Shown: positions 52,633-61,806, numbered from the stretch's first letter. The stretch is DNA of 64,000 nucleotides from Lacticaseibacillus pabuli (GCF_028736235.1 NZ_CP117884.1:1488001-1552000); one strand, 5' to 3'. Notes: a model not told the origin generated them from the sequence alone. A program made the numbers and translations.

Positions 52633-54780
52633 ATGAGTATCCTAATCGGCGCGGGCGCAAAGCAGCGCAAACTATCAGATTCAGACGCAATTAAGCTCAC
52701 TTCTGGCCGTGATTTCTGGTCCACTGAAAGTCTCGGCGGTATTCCCAGCATTCGCATGAGTGACGGCCCGCACGGATTACGGTACCAGGCCACCAAAGCG
52801 GATCATTTGGGCATCAACGAGGCCGTTCCTGCGACCGCCTTCCCGACCGCTAGCGCGAGTGCCAGCACCTGGGATCCTGAGCTCCTCGAGCGAATGGGCC
52901 ACGCCATTGGCACCGAGGCGCGCAGTATGGATGTCGATATCGTGTTAGGCCCCGGCGTCAACATCAAGCGCAACCCACTGGGCGGCCGCAATTTCGAATA
53001 CTTCTCCGAAGACCCGTTGCTCGCCGGCAAACTAGCGGCTGGCTGGATTCACGGCCTGCAAGCAACTGGCGTCGGGGCGTCGCTCAAGCACTTTGCGGGG
53101 AACAGTCAGGAAACCGCGCGTTTGCGGTCAGACTCCCTGATTGACCCCGTCGCCCTGCATGAACTTTACTTGGAAGCCTTTCGCATCGCGGTGACTGAAG
53201 CGCAACCCGAATCAGTCATGGTTGCCTACAACATGATTAACGGCACCTACATGAGCGACAACGCCTACCTGCTTAACGACGTGTTGCGCGGCCAGTGGGG
53301 ATTCAAGGGCCTCGTCGTAACGGACTGGGGTGCACTCAATGACAAGGTAGCTTCCCTCAACGCGGGGACTGACCTGGAAATGCCAACTTCCGGGCACCTC
53401 TTCGATAAGCAAGCGACAACCGCACTCGCGTCTGGCAAGCTCGACCGGCAGCGCCTGACCCGCGCCGTCAGCAACATTGCCGCCGTTGCGGATGCGCCGC
53501 GGCCAACTGAGGTACGTGACCGGACAACCATGCTGACCTACCACGCCAAGATTGCGCAGAAGATTGCCGAAAATGGCGCGGTCCTGATGAAGAATGATGG
53601 CATCTTGCCACTGCAAGCAGGTCGCAAGCTGGCCGTCATCGGCGCGCTGGCTGATAAGACGCGCATTCAGGGTGCTGGTTCTTCGCACATCAGCACACCA
53701 GAAAGTATCTCCATCCTTAATGGGCTTGATGATGCCGACCGCCCCTACACCTACGCTCAAGGTTACCAGCTCAATGGCGAACCTGACGCCACATTGCGCA
53801 GTGACGCGGTTAAAATCGCGGCCGAAGCAGAGGACGTGGTACTTGTCCTCGGACTACCCGACACTGCCGAAGCCGAGGGTGCAGACCGCCAGACAATGGA
53901 CTTGCCAGCCAACCAAATCGCGCTGCTTCAGGCCGTCAGTGCTGCCAACCCGAACGTGGCGGTTCTCCTCAACGCCGGTTCCGTCGTCACGATGACTTGG
54001 CAAACACAGGCAAAAGCCATTTTGAACCTCTTCTTAGGCGGCCAACGGATTGGCGCGGCCGCGGAGCAGCTGCTCTTTGGCGACGCGACCCCATCTGGCA
54101 AGCTCGCTGAAACCTACCCACTCGCTTACGAAGACGTGCCATCCAGCGCTCACTTTGGTAGCAGCGAACTGAGTGTGCCTTACGTTGAAAGTCTCTACGC
54201 TGGCTACCGCTATTACGACAAGGCACAAATGCCAGTTGCCTTCCCATTCGGCTTTGGCCTGAGTTACACAACCTTTGCGCTGAGCGATGCGCAGCTAGCC
54301 ACCGACACACTCACTGCCTCAGACAAAACACTTGCATTAACCGTCACCGTTAAGAACATAGGTGCGGTGCGCGGCGCAGAGGTCGTCCAAGTCTACGCTG
54401 GGCAAAATGAACAAAAACAACTTGCACCGCTGCACAGTTTGGCCGCATTTAGCAAGGTCTGGCTCGATCCAGGTGCCAGCACCACGGTCACTCTGAACAT
54501 TCCTCGCCACGCCTTCGAACGCTGGGACGAGGACAAACAGGCTTTCACCCTCGCCGGTGGACAATGGACCCTATCCGTCGGGACCAGTAGCCGCGACTTT
54601 GCGGCGAGCCTGCCCGTTCAAGTTGACGCACCAAGCTTCCTAGTAACTGCACCGACCTGGTATGAACAACCGCAGGGCAAAGCTGGTATCAAGGATTTCA
54701 CCAGCCTGACCGGTATGCAAATCACGGCTAACCCACTACCTAAGCGTGGCAACTTCAACCGTCTCAGCACGCCGCGGTAA
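52633..54780 (+). CDS. Glycoside hydrolase family 3 enzyme, C-terminus cut by an in-frame stop
   Basis: GH3 enzymes (beta-glucosidase, xylosidase or N-acetylhexosaminidase) act on beta-linked sugars. The 715 residues show SDGPHGLRY, the KHFAGNSQE loop, the nucleophile Asp231 in VVTDWGA, the second alpha/beta domain and the fibronectin III-like C-terminus with the FGFGLSYTTF segment. The ATG at 52633 follows GGAGG by 7 nt. After TPR a TAA (54778-54780) ends the frame, yet the same frame stays open and protein-like for 69 more codons to 54990. The stop therefore looks like a nonsense change (for example GAA to TAA). It is the first gene of an operon with a transporter and a fucosidase. Confidence 0.9.
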   Translation: MSILIGAGAKQRKLSDSDAIKLTSGRDFWSTESLGGIPSIRMSDGPHGLRYQATKADHLGINEAVPATAFPTASASASTWDPELLERMGHAIGTEARSMDVDIVLGPGVNIKRNPLGGRNFEYFSEDPLLAGKLAAGWIHGLQATGVGASLKHFAGNSQETARLRSDSLIDPVALHELYLEAFRIAVTEAQPESVMVAYNMINGTYMSDNAYLLNDVLRGQWGFKGLVVTDWGALNDKVASLNAGTDLEMPTSGHLFDKQATTALASGKLDRQRLTRAVSNIAAVADAPRPTEVRDRTTMLTYHAKIAQKIAENGAVLMKNDGILPLQAGRKLAVIGALADKTRIQGAGSSHISTPESISILNGLDDADRPYTYAQGYQLNGEPDATLRSDAVKIAAEAEDVVLVLGLPDTAEAEGADRQTMDLPANQIALLQAVSAANPNVAVLLNAGSVVTMTWQTQAKAILNLFLGGQRIGAAAEQLLFGDATPSGKLAETYPLAYEDVPSSAHFGSSELSVPYVESLYAGYRYYDKAQMPVAFPFGFGLSYTTFALSDAQLATDTLTASDKTLALTVTVKNIGAVRGAEVVQVYAGQNEQKQLAPLHSLAAFSKVWLDPGASTTVTLNIPRHAFERWDEDKQAFTLAGGQWTLSVGTSSRDFAASLPVQVDAPSFLVTAPTWYEQPQGKAGIKDFTSLTGMQITANPLPKRGNFNRLSTPR

Positions 54781-54990
54781 CTGGCGACCAAATCGATGGT
54801 CAGTCGCAGTTTGGCCAAGCGGATTATCGCCAACATGCAAAAGGGCGATAACGTTAGTCCTGATTCACCAGAAGGTCAGTTCCTCGCGACCATCGTCTGG
54901 GACACACCAATCATCCGCCTCGCCCAGCAGAGCGGCGGCAGCCTGAAACTTGGCATGATTGACTCCCTGATTTTCCTCGCTAACCATTAA
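54781..54990 (+). pseudogene. Detached C-terminal fragment of the GH3 enzyme
   Basis: In the same frame as the GH3 gene and directly after its stop, this stretch encodes 69 residues (LATKSMVSRSLAKRIIANMQ and onward, to SLIFLANH) with the look of a GH3 C-terminal helical tail. An internal ATG at 54796 exists but has no ribosome site, so it is probably untranslated unless the stop is read through. Confidence 0.7.
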
Positions 54991-55018
54991 AAACTCACAC
55001 TGAAAGAAGATGACCACC

Positions 55019-56437
55019 ATGGCAGACACGACATCAAATACACACCAAACCGGCTTTGGCGAACGCGTCGGCTTCTGGAGCTACTTTACAGGTCAGGGAA
55101 TGGCGATGAGCTTCCTGACAGGCATGCTAACGACTTACCTGTTGATGAACGGCATCGCGGTAACACAGGTTGCCTTCGCAATGGTCGCCGTCAAATTATG
55201 GGACGTCTTCAGCGACACAATTTTTGGCATTATCTTCGACCGCGTTCACTTCCGCGGTGGCAGGAGCATCCCCTGGTTGCGCATTGCCATGATTGTCGTC
55301 CCCGTCATGACGGTAATTGTCTTTAGTATTCCCGCCTTCCTGAGCCCTGGCACCAAATTGCTGTGGTTTGTTCTCAGCTACATCTTCTGGGACACTGCCT
55401 ACACCATTAGTGACGTGCCGATTTACAACCTCGTCACCCTGATGACCAGTGATACCAACGAACGCAACGGTATCCTGGCCTTCGCCCGGATGGCCGCCCT
55501 CGTCGGCGTGTTCATCTCAACGATGCTCGCCACCTTCATGGTCTCCGAGCGCGGTGGCTTTAGCTTCAGTCAGACTGCCCTGGCACTGGCAACCGTGATG
55601 TTTATCCTGATGCTACCCGTCAGCTTCACTGCCAAGGAACGTGTGCACCAAGTTGACGCCAACGAAAAGTACAGCCTGCGCGAAATTTGGCAGTACGTGA
55701 AGTCGAACAAATACCTGCAGCGTTACTATCTCTACTATATTATTTCCGGCGTGACGTGGACCTCGAGCGCCGTCGACCTGTTTGTTTCCTACTACTTTTT
55801 CGGCAGTGCCCTGGTATCGACCCTGACCATGATTGCAATGGCAATTCCAATGGCAATCCTGTCACCGCTGATGGGCATTATCCTGAAGCACGTCGATAAG
55901 TTCCGGCTCTTCTTCTGGAGTGCCATCCTCCTGTCGGTCACCACGTTCATGGTCTACTTCGGCGGCACCCACAGCCTGATGCTATACCTGATTCTGATTT
56001 CGCTACGGTCTATTCCGCAGGGCGTTGTCCTGACACTGAACCTCACTTTCACCCCTGACGTCGTGGAATACGGCAAGTTTAGCTCCGGCATCGACGCGCG
56101 CGGCATTGCCTTTGCGGTGCAGTCCTTTTCCGGCAAGCTGATTTCGTTAGCACAACCGCTCGGCCTGTTCGTCCTCGGTTTCTTCGCATGGCAGCCGCTG
56201 CAGGCCAGTAGCTTCGCCGCACTAGAACATGAGGCCGTGACGCAATCCGCAACGGCATTGTCTGGGCTGTGGGTTGTCTCCCAATTGTTGCCCGCGATTG
56301 GTGCGGCCGTCGCACTTATTCCACTACTTGGCTATCAGTTGCGTGACAAAGACGTCCAGCTCATGGCGGACGCGAACGCTGGGAAGATCAGTCACGACGA
56401 GGCAGTCGCAAAACTGTCACCCCGTCTGCTGAAGTAA
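55019..56437 (+). CDS. Glycoside/pentoside-proton/sodium symporter (GPH family)
   Basis: This twelve-helix transporter of 472 residues belongs to the MelB-like GPH family: FGERVGFWSYFTGQG near the start, KLWDVFSDTIFGIIFDRVHFRGGRSIPWLR (the conserved loop 2 region, in parts), and DVVEYGKFSSGIDARGIAFAVQSFSGKL in the C-terminal half. It imports a glycoside by cation symport. The ATG at 55019, about 9 nt after GAAAGAAG, is preferred over an ATG three codons earlier. It lies between the GH3 and GH29 genes, so its substrate is probably a fucosylated or beta-linked oligosaccharide cleaved by them. Confidence 0.93.
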   Translation: MADTTSNTHQTGFGERVGFWSYFTGQGMAMSFLTGMLTTYLLMNGIAVTQVAFAMVAVKLWDVFSDTIFGIIFDRVHFRGGRSIPWLRIAMIVVPVMTVIVFSIPAFLSPGTKLLWFVLSYIFWDTAYTISDVPIYNLVTLMTSDTNERNGILAFARMAALVGVFISTMLATFMVSERGGFSFSQTALALATVMFILMLPVSFTAKERVHQVDANEKYSLREIWQYVKSNKYLQRYYLYYIISGVTWTSSAVDLFVSYYFFGSALVSTLTMIAMAIPMAILSPLMGIILKHVDKFRLFFWSAILLSVTTFMVYFGGTHSLMLYLILISLRSIPQGVVLTLNLTFTPDVVEYGKFSSGIDARGIAFAVQSFSGKLISLAQPLGLFVLGFFAWQPLQASSFAALEHEAVTQSATALSGLWVVSQLLPAIGAAVALIPLLGYQLRDKDVQLMADANAGKISHDEAVAKLSPRLLK

Positions 56438-56447
56438 GGAGGTCACC

Positions 56448-57554
56448 ATGGATACAGTCAATCGTCATCGTGAACAAGCGCCAAGCTGGTTCCAGCAAGC
56501 AGATTTTGGCATTTTCATCCATTGGGGGCTCTACAGCGTGCCCGCGTATGCACCTGCACCGGAGCGTAAACACCACACGTTCTATACCAACTTCAAGTAC
56601 CAGCCCTACGCGGAATGGTATGCCAATTCAATGCTGTTCCCAACCGGTCCGACTGGCAAGTACCACCAAGAACACTACGGGAACATGCCTTATGAGGACT
56701 TCGCCTTGACCTTCCGTCAGCAGGCCCGCCAGGTCGATGTCGATGCCTGGGCGGATAAATTCGCGGCGGCACACGCGAAGTACGTCGTCGTTGTCACGAA
56801 ACATCATGATGGCTTCGTCATGTATGATACCAAGGTGCAAAACCCAGTCCACCCAGGATACAACCTCGACTTCGATTTTATCGGGATGTTAGCCAAGGCC
56901 GTGCGGGCACGTGGCATGCGCTTTGGCGTCTACTACTCGAGCCTGCTCGACTGGTCATTCAGACACGACCGCGTGCAGAGTGCCGCCAGCTTTCTCTTGG
57001 ACAATCCGAACACCCAGGCCTACCGGGATTACGTGTGGGCGCAGTGGCACGAGCTCATTGACCGCTACCACCCCGATATTCTCTGGAGTGACATCGGCTA
57101 TCCGGTCGACTCGCGGCTCCCGCAGTTATTCCGCGACTACTACGCCGCAGTTCCCGATGGCATGGTCAACGACCGCTGGAGCAGTTATCCCAATTGGCTG
57201 CGGCACCGCGTGTTGCACCCGCTCTTTAACCTGGGCGGGGCTATCTGGCAGGAAAGTCACCAGACATCGGCGCAAGCACCTGCGTATTACGACTATCGCA
57301 CACTGGAATACACGACCGACTGGCATCAAGATACCGGCTATTATGAGATTACCCGCGGGATTGACCAGTCCTTTGGCTACAACCAGTTCAGTCGGCCGCA
57401 AGACTTTATCACTGCAGATGAGGTGCGACGGATCATTGCTGAAGCACGGCCACACAATGGACGGCTCCTGCTAAACGTCGGCCCCATGGCGAACGGCACG
57501 ATTCCGGCACCACAACAGGCGGTACTCACGGATTTAGCAAGCCAAGCCCTATAA
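56448..57554 (+). CDS. Alpha-L-fucosidase (GH29)
   Basis: The 368-residue cytoplasmic enzyme (no signal peptide) has the GH29 pattern: WFQQADFGIFIHWGLYSVPAYA, YVVVVTKHHDGFVMYDTK, RGMRFGVYYSSLLDW and the nucleophile Asp215 in PDILWSDIGYP. The C-terminal part keeps NGRLLLNVGPMANG, also a family signature. It lacks a C-terminal carbohydrate-binding domain, typical of lactobacillar enzymes acting on imported sugars. It follows the transporter by 10 nt and ends the operon. The exact linkage specificity is not readable. Confidence 0.93.
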   Translation: MDTVNRHREQAPSWFQQADFGIFIHWGLYSVPAYAPAPERKHHTFYTNFKYQPYAEWYANSMLFPTGPTGKYHQEHYGNMPYEDFALTFRQQARQVDVDAWADKFAAAHAKYVVVVTKHHDGFVMYDTKVQNPVHPGYNLDFDFIGMLAKAVRARGMRFGVYYSSLLDWSFRHDRVQSAASFLLDNPNTQAYRDYVWAQWHELIDRYHPDILWSDIGYPVDSRLPQLFRDYYAAVPDGMVNDRWSSYPNWLRHRVLHPLFNLGGAIWQESHQTSAQAPAYYDYRTLEYTTDWHQDTGYYEITRGIDQSFGYNQFSRPQDFITADEVRRIIAEARPHNGRLLLNVGPMANGTIPAPQQAVLTDLASQAL

Positions 57555-57560
57555 CAAACA

Positions 57561-57600
57561 CAAAGAAGCAGATTGTCGTCGCGGCAATCTGCTTCTTTGT
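57561..57600. terminator. Bidirectional terminator after the glycan operon
   Basis: CAAAGAAGCAGATTGTC pairs with GGCAATCTGCTTCTTTG over about 15 bp. It also serves the convergent SDR operon. Confidence 0.88.
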
Positions 57601-57618
57601 GTGGATTTACTTATTAAG

Positions 57619-58254
57619 TTAAGCGTCAACAACGGAAAAACGCTGCCGAATATATTGTTTGCGTGCCAGTTCATCAATCGCGGCGTCCGCAAAATTGGCA
57701 ACTGACACTTCAGACTCGCCGTTAGGGGCGCTCATCACCGTGTCTCCGCCCAGGCGGTACTGCGTGGCGGGGTTGTCAGTAAAGGTCTGCTGCGGCGTGA
57801 TGGCAGTCCAGGCAACATTGTTGACCCACTTCAAATAATCGAATTCATGGACCTGCTGCTCAGGGGCGGCAATCCAAGGCGCACCAGCGGCCATCTTCTG
57901 AATGGCGGTCAACATCAACTTGCCGTCAGCGTCGTGTAATGAGCTAGCCCCGATAATGAACATCAGGTAAGGCGCCGTTTTGTCGCGGTACATGCTAATT
58001 AGGTGTGTGGCCAGGTCCAAATGCTGATAAGCCTTTGGTGAAGCAAATGAATCAATGACGGCATCCAGTCCGCTCAGGTCTTCGCGTGTCAGGGCTAGGG
58101 CATCCTTGGCAACAACCGTCACCGTGTCGTGGAAGAGCTGTTCGGCCTTGTCCTCGTTGCGGACGAGTGCTGTGACTTCATCGCCATGTTTCAGTGCCGC
58201 GGCGACCATCCCCTGTCCAACGTGACCAGTTGCACCGATAATCCCGATTTTCAT
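57619..58254 (-). CDS. NAD(P)-binding atypical SDR protein
   Basis: The 211 residues start MKIGIIGATGHVGQGM, an NmrA/atypical SDR dinucleotide loop. VTALVRNEDKA (an NADP-preferring Arg after strand 2) and LDAVIDSFASP follow. No YxxxK dyad is seen, so it may be a redox sensor or isomerase rather than a classical dehydrogenase. It is the last gene of a three-gene minus-strand unit (DUF2316, SnoaL-like, SDR), with a 1-nt gap to the previous gene. The divergent MarR gene at 59286 is the likely regulator. Confidence 0.88.
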   Translation of the reverse strand: MKIGIIGATGHVGQGMVAAALKHGDEVTALVRNEDKAEQLFHDTVTVVAKDALALTREDLSGLDAVIDSFASPKAYQHLDLATHLISMYRDKTAPYLMFIIGASSLHDADGKLMLTAIQKMAAGAPWIAAPEQQVHEFDYLKWVNNVAWTAITPQQTFTDNPATQYRLGGDTVMSAPNGESEVSVANFADAAIDELARKQYIRQRFSVVDA

Positions 58255-58255
58255 G

Positions 58256-58843
58256 TTAGTTCTCCTTGATCCAGGCCTCAGCCTTGTCATAAACGGGTTG
58301 AACGGTCGCAGGTTCATCCGTCCCAATCCCGTTGTTGTCAATCTTGCCGCCCGCTTTAATCCGCGTATACGCCAAGAAACGGTATGACGTGCGGAGGCTG
58401 GCAAGCAGGTCGCGGTCCAGGTGCAAATCATTACCCGCAATCACAGGCGTCAGCGTATCAGCCTCACAAATCGCAGTCATGTCACTAATTTTCCAAACGC
58501 CAGACCGCTTCTCAACGCGGTAGACCAATGTCATGAACGATTCAACGATGACCTCATCCTGGCCCAGATACATCCAATGCTTAGTGGAAGATGCCAGTTC
58601 AACGTAAGCCCGACTGCCGTGCAAGTGCACAATCGGGGTGCCCATACGGCCGACGATTGGCAAGCTGTAGTCGAAATCAACTGGGTGTTGGCCAACAAAA
58701 GTATCCTTGGCAAGACCGGTTGACCAGCTAGTGGTAACCGTAGCTTCCGGCCAATACGTGGCAGCGAGTTCGTCGTCCAATTTACGACCACGGGCTTGCC
58801 GTTCCCACAAAATCAGTTGACTAATGGTTTCAATATCTGACAT
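58256..58843 (-). CDS. SnoaL-like (NTF2 fold) protein
   Basis: The 195 residues begin with a SnoaL-like domain: TISQLILWERQARGRKLDDELAATYWPEATV, IVHLHGSRAYVELASSTKH, FMTLVYRVEKRSGVWKISDMTAICE (in parts). This cone-shaped NTF2-like fold is used by small isomerases, hydroxylases and dehydratases. No catalytic residues can be named with confidence. It is the middle gene of the MarR-controlled operon. The stop lies 1 nt before the SDR start, so the two are coupled. Confidence 0.85.
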   Translation of the reverse strand: MSDIETISQLILWERQARGRKLDDELAATYWPEATVTTSWSTGLAKDTFVGQHPVDFDYSLPIVGRMGTPIVHLHGSRAYVELASSTKHWMYLGQDEVIVESFMTLVYRVEKRSGVWKISDMTAICEADTLTPVIAGNDLHLDRDLLASLRTSYRFLAYTRIKAGGKIDNNGIGTDEPATVQPVYDKAEAWIKEN

Positions 58844-58864
58844 TTAATGTGCCTCCGTTTGATC

Positions 58865-59164
58865 CTAACCAATGATGCCGCGTTCAATGATCGCGGCGTT
58901 CAGGAACCAATACTGATGGAAATCACCCTTCAGTGCGGTGAATGGGACGGGTGTCTGCCCATGTTGCTGCATTTCATCCAGTAGGTAATTGCGAATAATC
59001 CAGGGGTCCTCGATCCGCCGCGAGTTCAACTGCAGATTCGCCGCAATCACGTCTGGGGTTGTCCCCAAGGCGTTCGCGACCGTCTCCAGGCTAAGCCCAC
59101 TGCGCTGCATGTTGGTGGCAAACTCATCGCGAGTCGCCTGTTGTTGTGCTAAGGTCAATGACAA
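58865..59164 (-). CDS. DUF2316 family small protein
   Basis: The 99 residues follow DUF2316: an N-terminal helix-turn-helix-like segment (LSLETVANALGTTPDVIAANLQL), then the conserved RRIEDPWIIRNYLLDEM and PFTALKGDFHQYWFLN. The function is unknown, but the HTH-like part suggests a small regulator. The start is a TTG at 59164 behind GAGGAGG. It is the first gene of the operon with the SnoaL-like and SDR proteins, under the palindrome at 59185-59204. Confidence 0.88.
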   Translation of the reverse strand: MSLTLAQQQATRDEFATNMQRSGLSLETVANALGTTPDVIAANLQLNSRRIEDPWIIRNYLLDEMQQHGQTPVPFTALKGDFHQYWFLNAAIIERGIIG

Positions 59165-59184
59165 TTTAGCTACCTCCTCGTCAA

Positions 59185-59204
59185 ACAGTTGTAATTACAT
59201 CTGT
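59185..59204. promoter_or_regulatory. Near-perfect 20-bp palindrome, MarR operator candidate
   Basis: ACAGTTGTAATTACATCTGT reads the same on both strands at 18 of 20 positions. It sits between the divergent DUF2316 operon and the marR gene and overlaps their promoters. Confidence 0.7.
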
Positions 59205-59285
59205 CATAATATGCGGTATATTACCTCTTGCCAAGCAGACAATTGTAAATTAAACTAAGGGCAAACAACTCGGGAGGCAGAACGC

Positions 59286-59720
59286 ATGGACTTAGGAACG
59301 GACGATCAACTTGTCGAACAAATCTTTCAGGTCAATCAATCTGAACGGGCCTTTATTTTACGCGAACTCAAGGAATTCGACCTAAACCTTGTCCAAGCAC
59401 GGGCGCTCATCTATATCGGTAATCACCCCGGTCTCATTCAAAAGAAACTGGCTGCCCACATCGGTAAACAAGGCGCCACGACAACAAATATTCTCAAGGT
59501 GCTCGAATCGCGGGCGTTCATCATTCGCCAGGTGCAGGCCAGCAACGAGCGCCAGAAACAACTGTACCTCTCCCCCAGCGGTCAGGAAACGGCGGCGCGC
59601 GTCAAGCAAATCTTCATTGCTTTGGAGCAGCAGGCAAACAGTGGCTTGAGTGCGGCGGACCAGGCGACACTGCTCGCCTTATTGCAGCGCGTCCAAGCTA
59701 ACGTTGAGGCCGCAGAGTAG
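59286..59720 (+). CDS. MarR family regulator
   Basis: The 144-residue winged-helix protein has the MarR layout: N-terminal dimer helix, RALIYIGNHPGLIQKKLAAHIGKQGATTTNILKVLESRAFIIRQVQ (in parts), a short wing with ASNERQKQLYLSPSG, then the C-terminal dimer helix. The ATG at 59286 follows a GGGAGG site. It is divergent from the DUF2316-SnoaL-SDR operon and probably represses it and itself through the 20-bp palindrome between them. The ligand is unknown. Confidence 0.9.
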   Translation: MDLGTDDQLVEQIFQVNQSERAFILRELKEFDLNLVQARALIYIGNHPGLIQKKLAAHIGKQGATTTNILKVLESRAFIIRQVQASNERQKQLYLSPSGQETAARVKQIFIALEQQANSGLSAADQATLLALLQRVQANVEAAE

Positions 59721-59734
59721 CTGCATCTGGCAAC

Positions 59735-59777
59735 GCAAAAATGGCACCCAGTCCGCAAACTGGATGCCATTTTTTGT
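59735..59777. terminator. Bidirectional terminator
   Basis: AAAATGGCACCCAGT pairs with ACTGGATGCCATTTT (one mismatch). It separates the convergent marR and tetR genes. Confidence 0.88.
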
Positions 59778-60382
59778 TAGTTGTTTGAATTCAAAACAAG
59801 ATGTATTTCACGCTGCAACTTCTGCATTTGTGCGTCCTCGACATTGCGCTTGTTTTGGATGATGAGTTGCTCGTACAGGGTTCCTTGTACTAGGGCAATC
59901 ATGATATCCACGAGAACGGGCACCTGCGCCTTTGAACAGCTCAGGATACTAACGACACTTCCGAACGCATCCGTCAGTTTCGTACGGATGTTCTCCGTGT
60001 AGCGCGCCAGCCAAGCGGATTCTTCATCCGAGAGTAACATCCGTTCCCGAATGGTAATCATGAAGGACTGGTAGTTGTCTTCACGGACAAAGAGTTGCCA
60101 AACTGCGACGATGAAGTCGGTCAGTTTGCGCTCCAGTGCTTCTGGTGTGTCGACGGCACTCAGGTTCAGTTGCAGGTCGTCGACGCGCTGCACCACACCC
60201 TCACGAACTATGGTGTCCAGGATTTGCTGTTTACCGTGTGGAAAGTAGTAGTACAGCAAGCCGTCGCTGGTACCAGCAGCCTGGTTTAAAGCGCGGGTGG
60301 TCGTTGCTTCATAACCCTTTTGTGCAAACAGGTCACGGGCAACGTCAATTAAATGTGCGCGTTGTTTCTCTCCCTTTTCCAT
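59777..60382 (-). CDS. TetR family regulator downstream of mntH
   Basis: The 201 residues start with the TetR DNA-binding domain: EKQRAHLIDVARDLFAQKGYEATTTRALNQAAGTSDGLLYYYFPHGKQQILDTIV (in parts). The ligand domain is not identified. The ATG at 60382 follows AAAGGGGTGA by 5 nt. It lies 13 nt after the mntH stop in the same direction, so the two form an operon. A TetR protein in an Nramp operon is unusual, and it may regulate its own operon or an unlinked target. Confidence 0.9.
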   Translation of the reverse strand: MEKGEKQRAHLIDVARDLFAQKGYEATTTRALNQAAGTSDGLLYYYFPHGKQQILDTIVREGVVQRVDDLQLNLSAVDTPEALERKLTDFIVAVWQLFVREDNYQSFMITIRERMLLSDEESAWLARYTENIRTKLTDAFGSVVSILSCSKAQVPVLVDIMIALVQGTLYEQLIIQNKRNVEDAQMQKLQREIHLVLNSNN

Positions 60383-60395
60383 CTCGCTCACCCCT

Positions 60396-61748
60396 TTACA
60401 AGGATGCGAAGAATTCCGAAAGGGTCTGCACAATCAGGTACAAGTTCAAGGCGACCAAGACGGCGGTTGCGGTCCAAGCCGCAATCTTGATCCACATCTT
60501 GTTGGCAAACTCACCCATCAGCTTCTTGCTGCTGGCGAAGATAACCAGTGGCACGACCGCGAACGGCAAGGCCACACTCAGGAAAACTTGTGACAGGGTC
60601 AGCAGGTCCTCAATCTTGGCCTCATTCCCCTTGTAGATGACAGCGAAGATCAGAACTGGTGTCACGGACAGCAGACGCGTGATGAGCCGCTGGACCCAGA
60701 GTGGCGCCTTAATCCGAACGAAACCTTCCATAACAATCTGCCCAGCCAAGGTACCGGTAATGGTTGAACTCTGCCCAGATGACAACAGCGCAACTGCGAA
60801 CAGCATGGACAGCACTGGACTTGCAATGGCCCCAACAATTGCGGGGTTGTTCAGGGAAGCGAACAGTTCTGCGAAACGGCCTAAGTGGGAACTGGTGCCG
60901 TAGAACAGTGCCGCACCCAGAATCAGCAGCAGTGAGTTCACAATGAACGCAATGAACAGCTGCAGGTTGGAATCAATCGTGGAGAAGCGAACGGCCTGAG
61001 CCAGTTCCTTCCGGTTCTTGCGGTCAACCCGGCGCGTCTGGGAAATGGATGAACCCAGGTACAAGTCATGGGGCATAACCGTCGCACCAACAATCCCGAG
61101 GGTCAGGTACAGCATCCCATGGTTCGTAATGATTGAGCTGGTTGGAAGGTACCCCATCAGGATACCGCCCACGTCAGGCTTAGCGAGGAAGACCTCGTAG
61201 GCGAAGACAATCAGGATAACCGCAACCAAGGTCGCAACAATGGCTTCAATCTTACGGAAGCCAAGACGCATCAGGAGCAAGAGCAGCAGCACGTCCATCG
61301 CGGTAATCAGGATACCGACAATGAGCGGAATGCCGAACAGCAACTGAATCGCAATCCCGGAACCAATAATTTCAGCAATATCCGTCGCCATAATGGCAAG
61401 TTCGGCGATTACCCACAGGATAATGCCGACGCTCTTGTTTGTGTGCTCACGTGTTAACTGCGCAAGGTCCTTACCCGTGACAATCCCGAGCTTGGAAGCC
61501 ATCGCTTGTAGCAACATCGCAATTAAGCTTGAAAGCAAGACAACTGCGAGGAGCCGATACTTATACTGCGCACCACCAGCGATGGAAGTGATCCAGTTAC
61601 CTGGGTCCATGTATCCCACCGCGATGAGAATACCGGGTCCGGTGAACGCCTTGAGCGTCCGCCAGAAACCTGCGTTCTTTGGTACTTCTACTGAGCCGTT
61701 GACCTCGTCAAGACTCTTGCCTACATGTTCAATCTCATGTTCAGCCAT
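60396..61748 (-). CDS. mntH: Nramp-family Mn2+ (divalent metal) transporter
   Basis: This proton-coupled divalent metal importer has eleven or so membrane helices in 450 residues. The metal-site motif DPGNW (48-52) is in helix 1, and the conserved [10 protein letters not shown] lies in helix 6. The helix 8 consensus transport signature region is [20 protein letters not shown]. Mn2+ is the usual cargo in lactobacilli, which use high Mn levels as an oxidative defence. A perfect palindrome (61785-61806) lies about 36 nt upstream of the ATG at 61748. tetR follows in the same transcript. Confidence 0.95.
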   Translation of the reverse strand: MAEHEIEHVGKSLDEVNGSVEVPKNAGFWRTLKAFTGPGILIAVGYMDPGNWITSIAGGAQYKYRLLAVVLLSSLIAMLLQAMASKLGIVTGKDLAQLTREHTNKSVGIILWVIAELAIMATDIAEIIGSGIAIQLLFGIPLIVGILITAMDVLLLLLLMRLGFRKIEAIVATLVAVILIVFAYEVFLAKPDVGGILMGYLPTSSIITNHGMLYLTLGIVGATVMPHDLYLGSSISQTRRVDRKNRKELAQAVRFSTIDSNLQLFIAFIVNSLLLILGAALFYGTSSHLGRFAELFASLNNPAIVGAIASPVLSMLFAVALLSSGQSSTITGTLAGQIVMEGFVRIKAPLWVQRLITRLLSVTPVLIFAVIYKGNEAKIEDLLTLSQVFLSVALPFAVVPLVIFASSKKLMGEFANKMWIKIAAWTATAVLVALNLYLIVQTLSEFFASL

Positions 61749-61784
61749 CTTACTTACCTCTTTCCTATTGGTTTAGAAATTTGG

Positions 61785-61806
61785 TTACAACGTACCTACG
61801 TTGTAA
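61785..61806. promoter_or_regulatory. Perfect 22-bp palindrome upstream of mntH
   Basis: Two 10-bp arms, TTACAACGTA and TACGTTGTAA, are separated by CC. It lies just ahead of the mntH start and is the likely operator. The sequence does not obviously match the MntR box I know, so the TetR protein encoded in the same operon is also a candidate binder. Confidence 0.75.

Noticed and set aside
54796..54990. Separate small gene after GH3
   Set aside because: It is in frame with GH3, lacks a ribosome site and reads as the GH3 C-terminus, so it is better explained by a nonsense codon.
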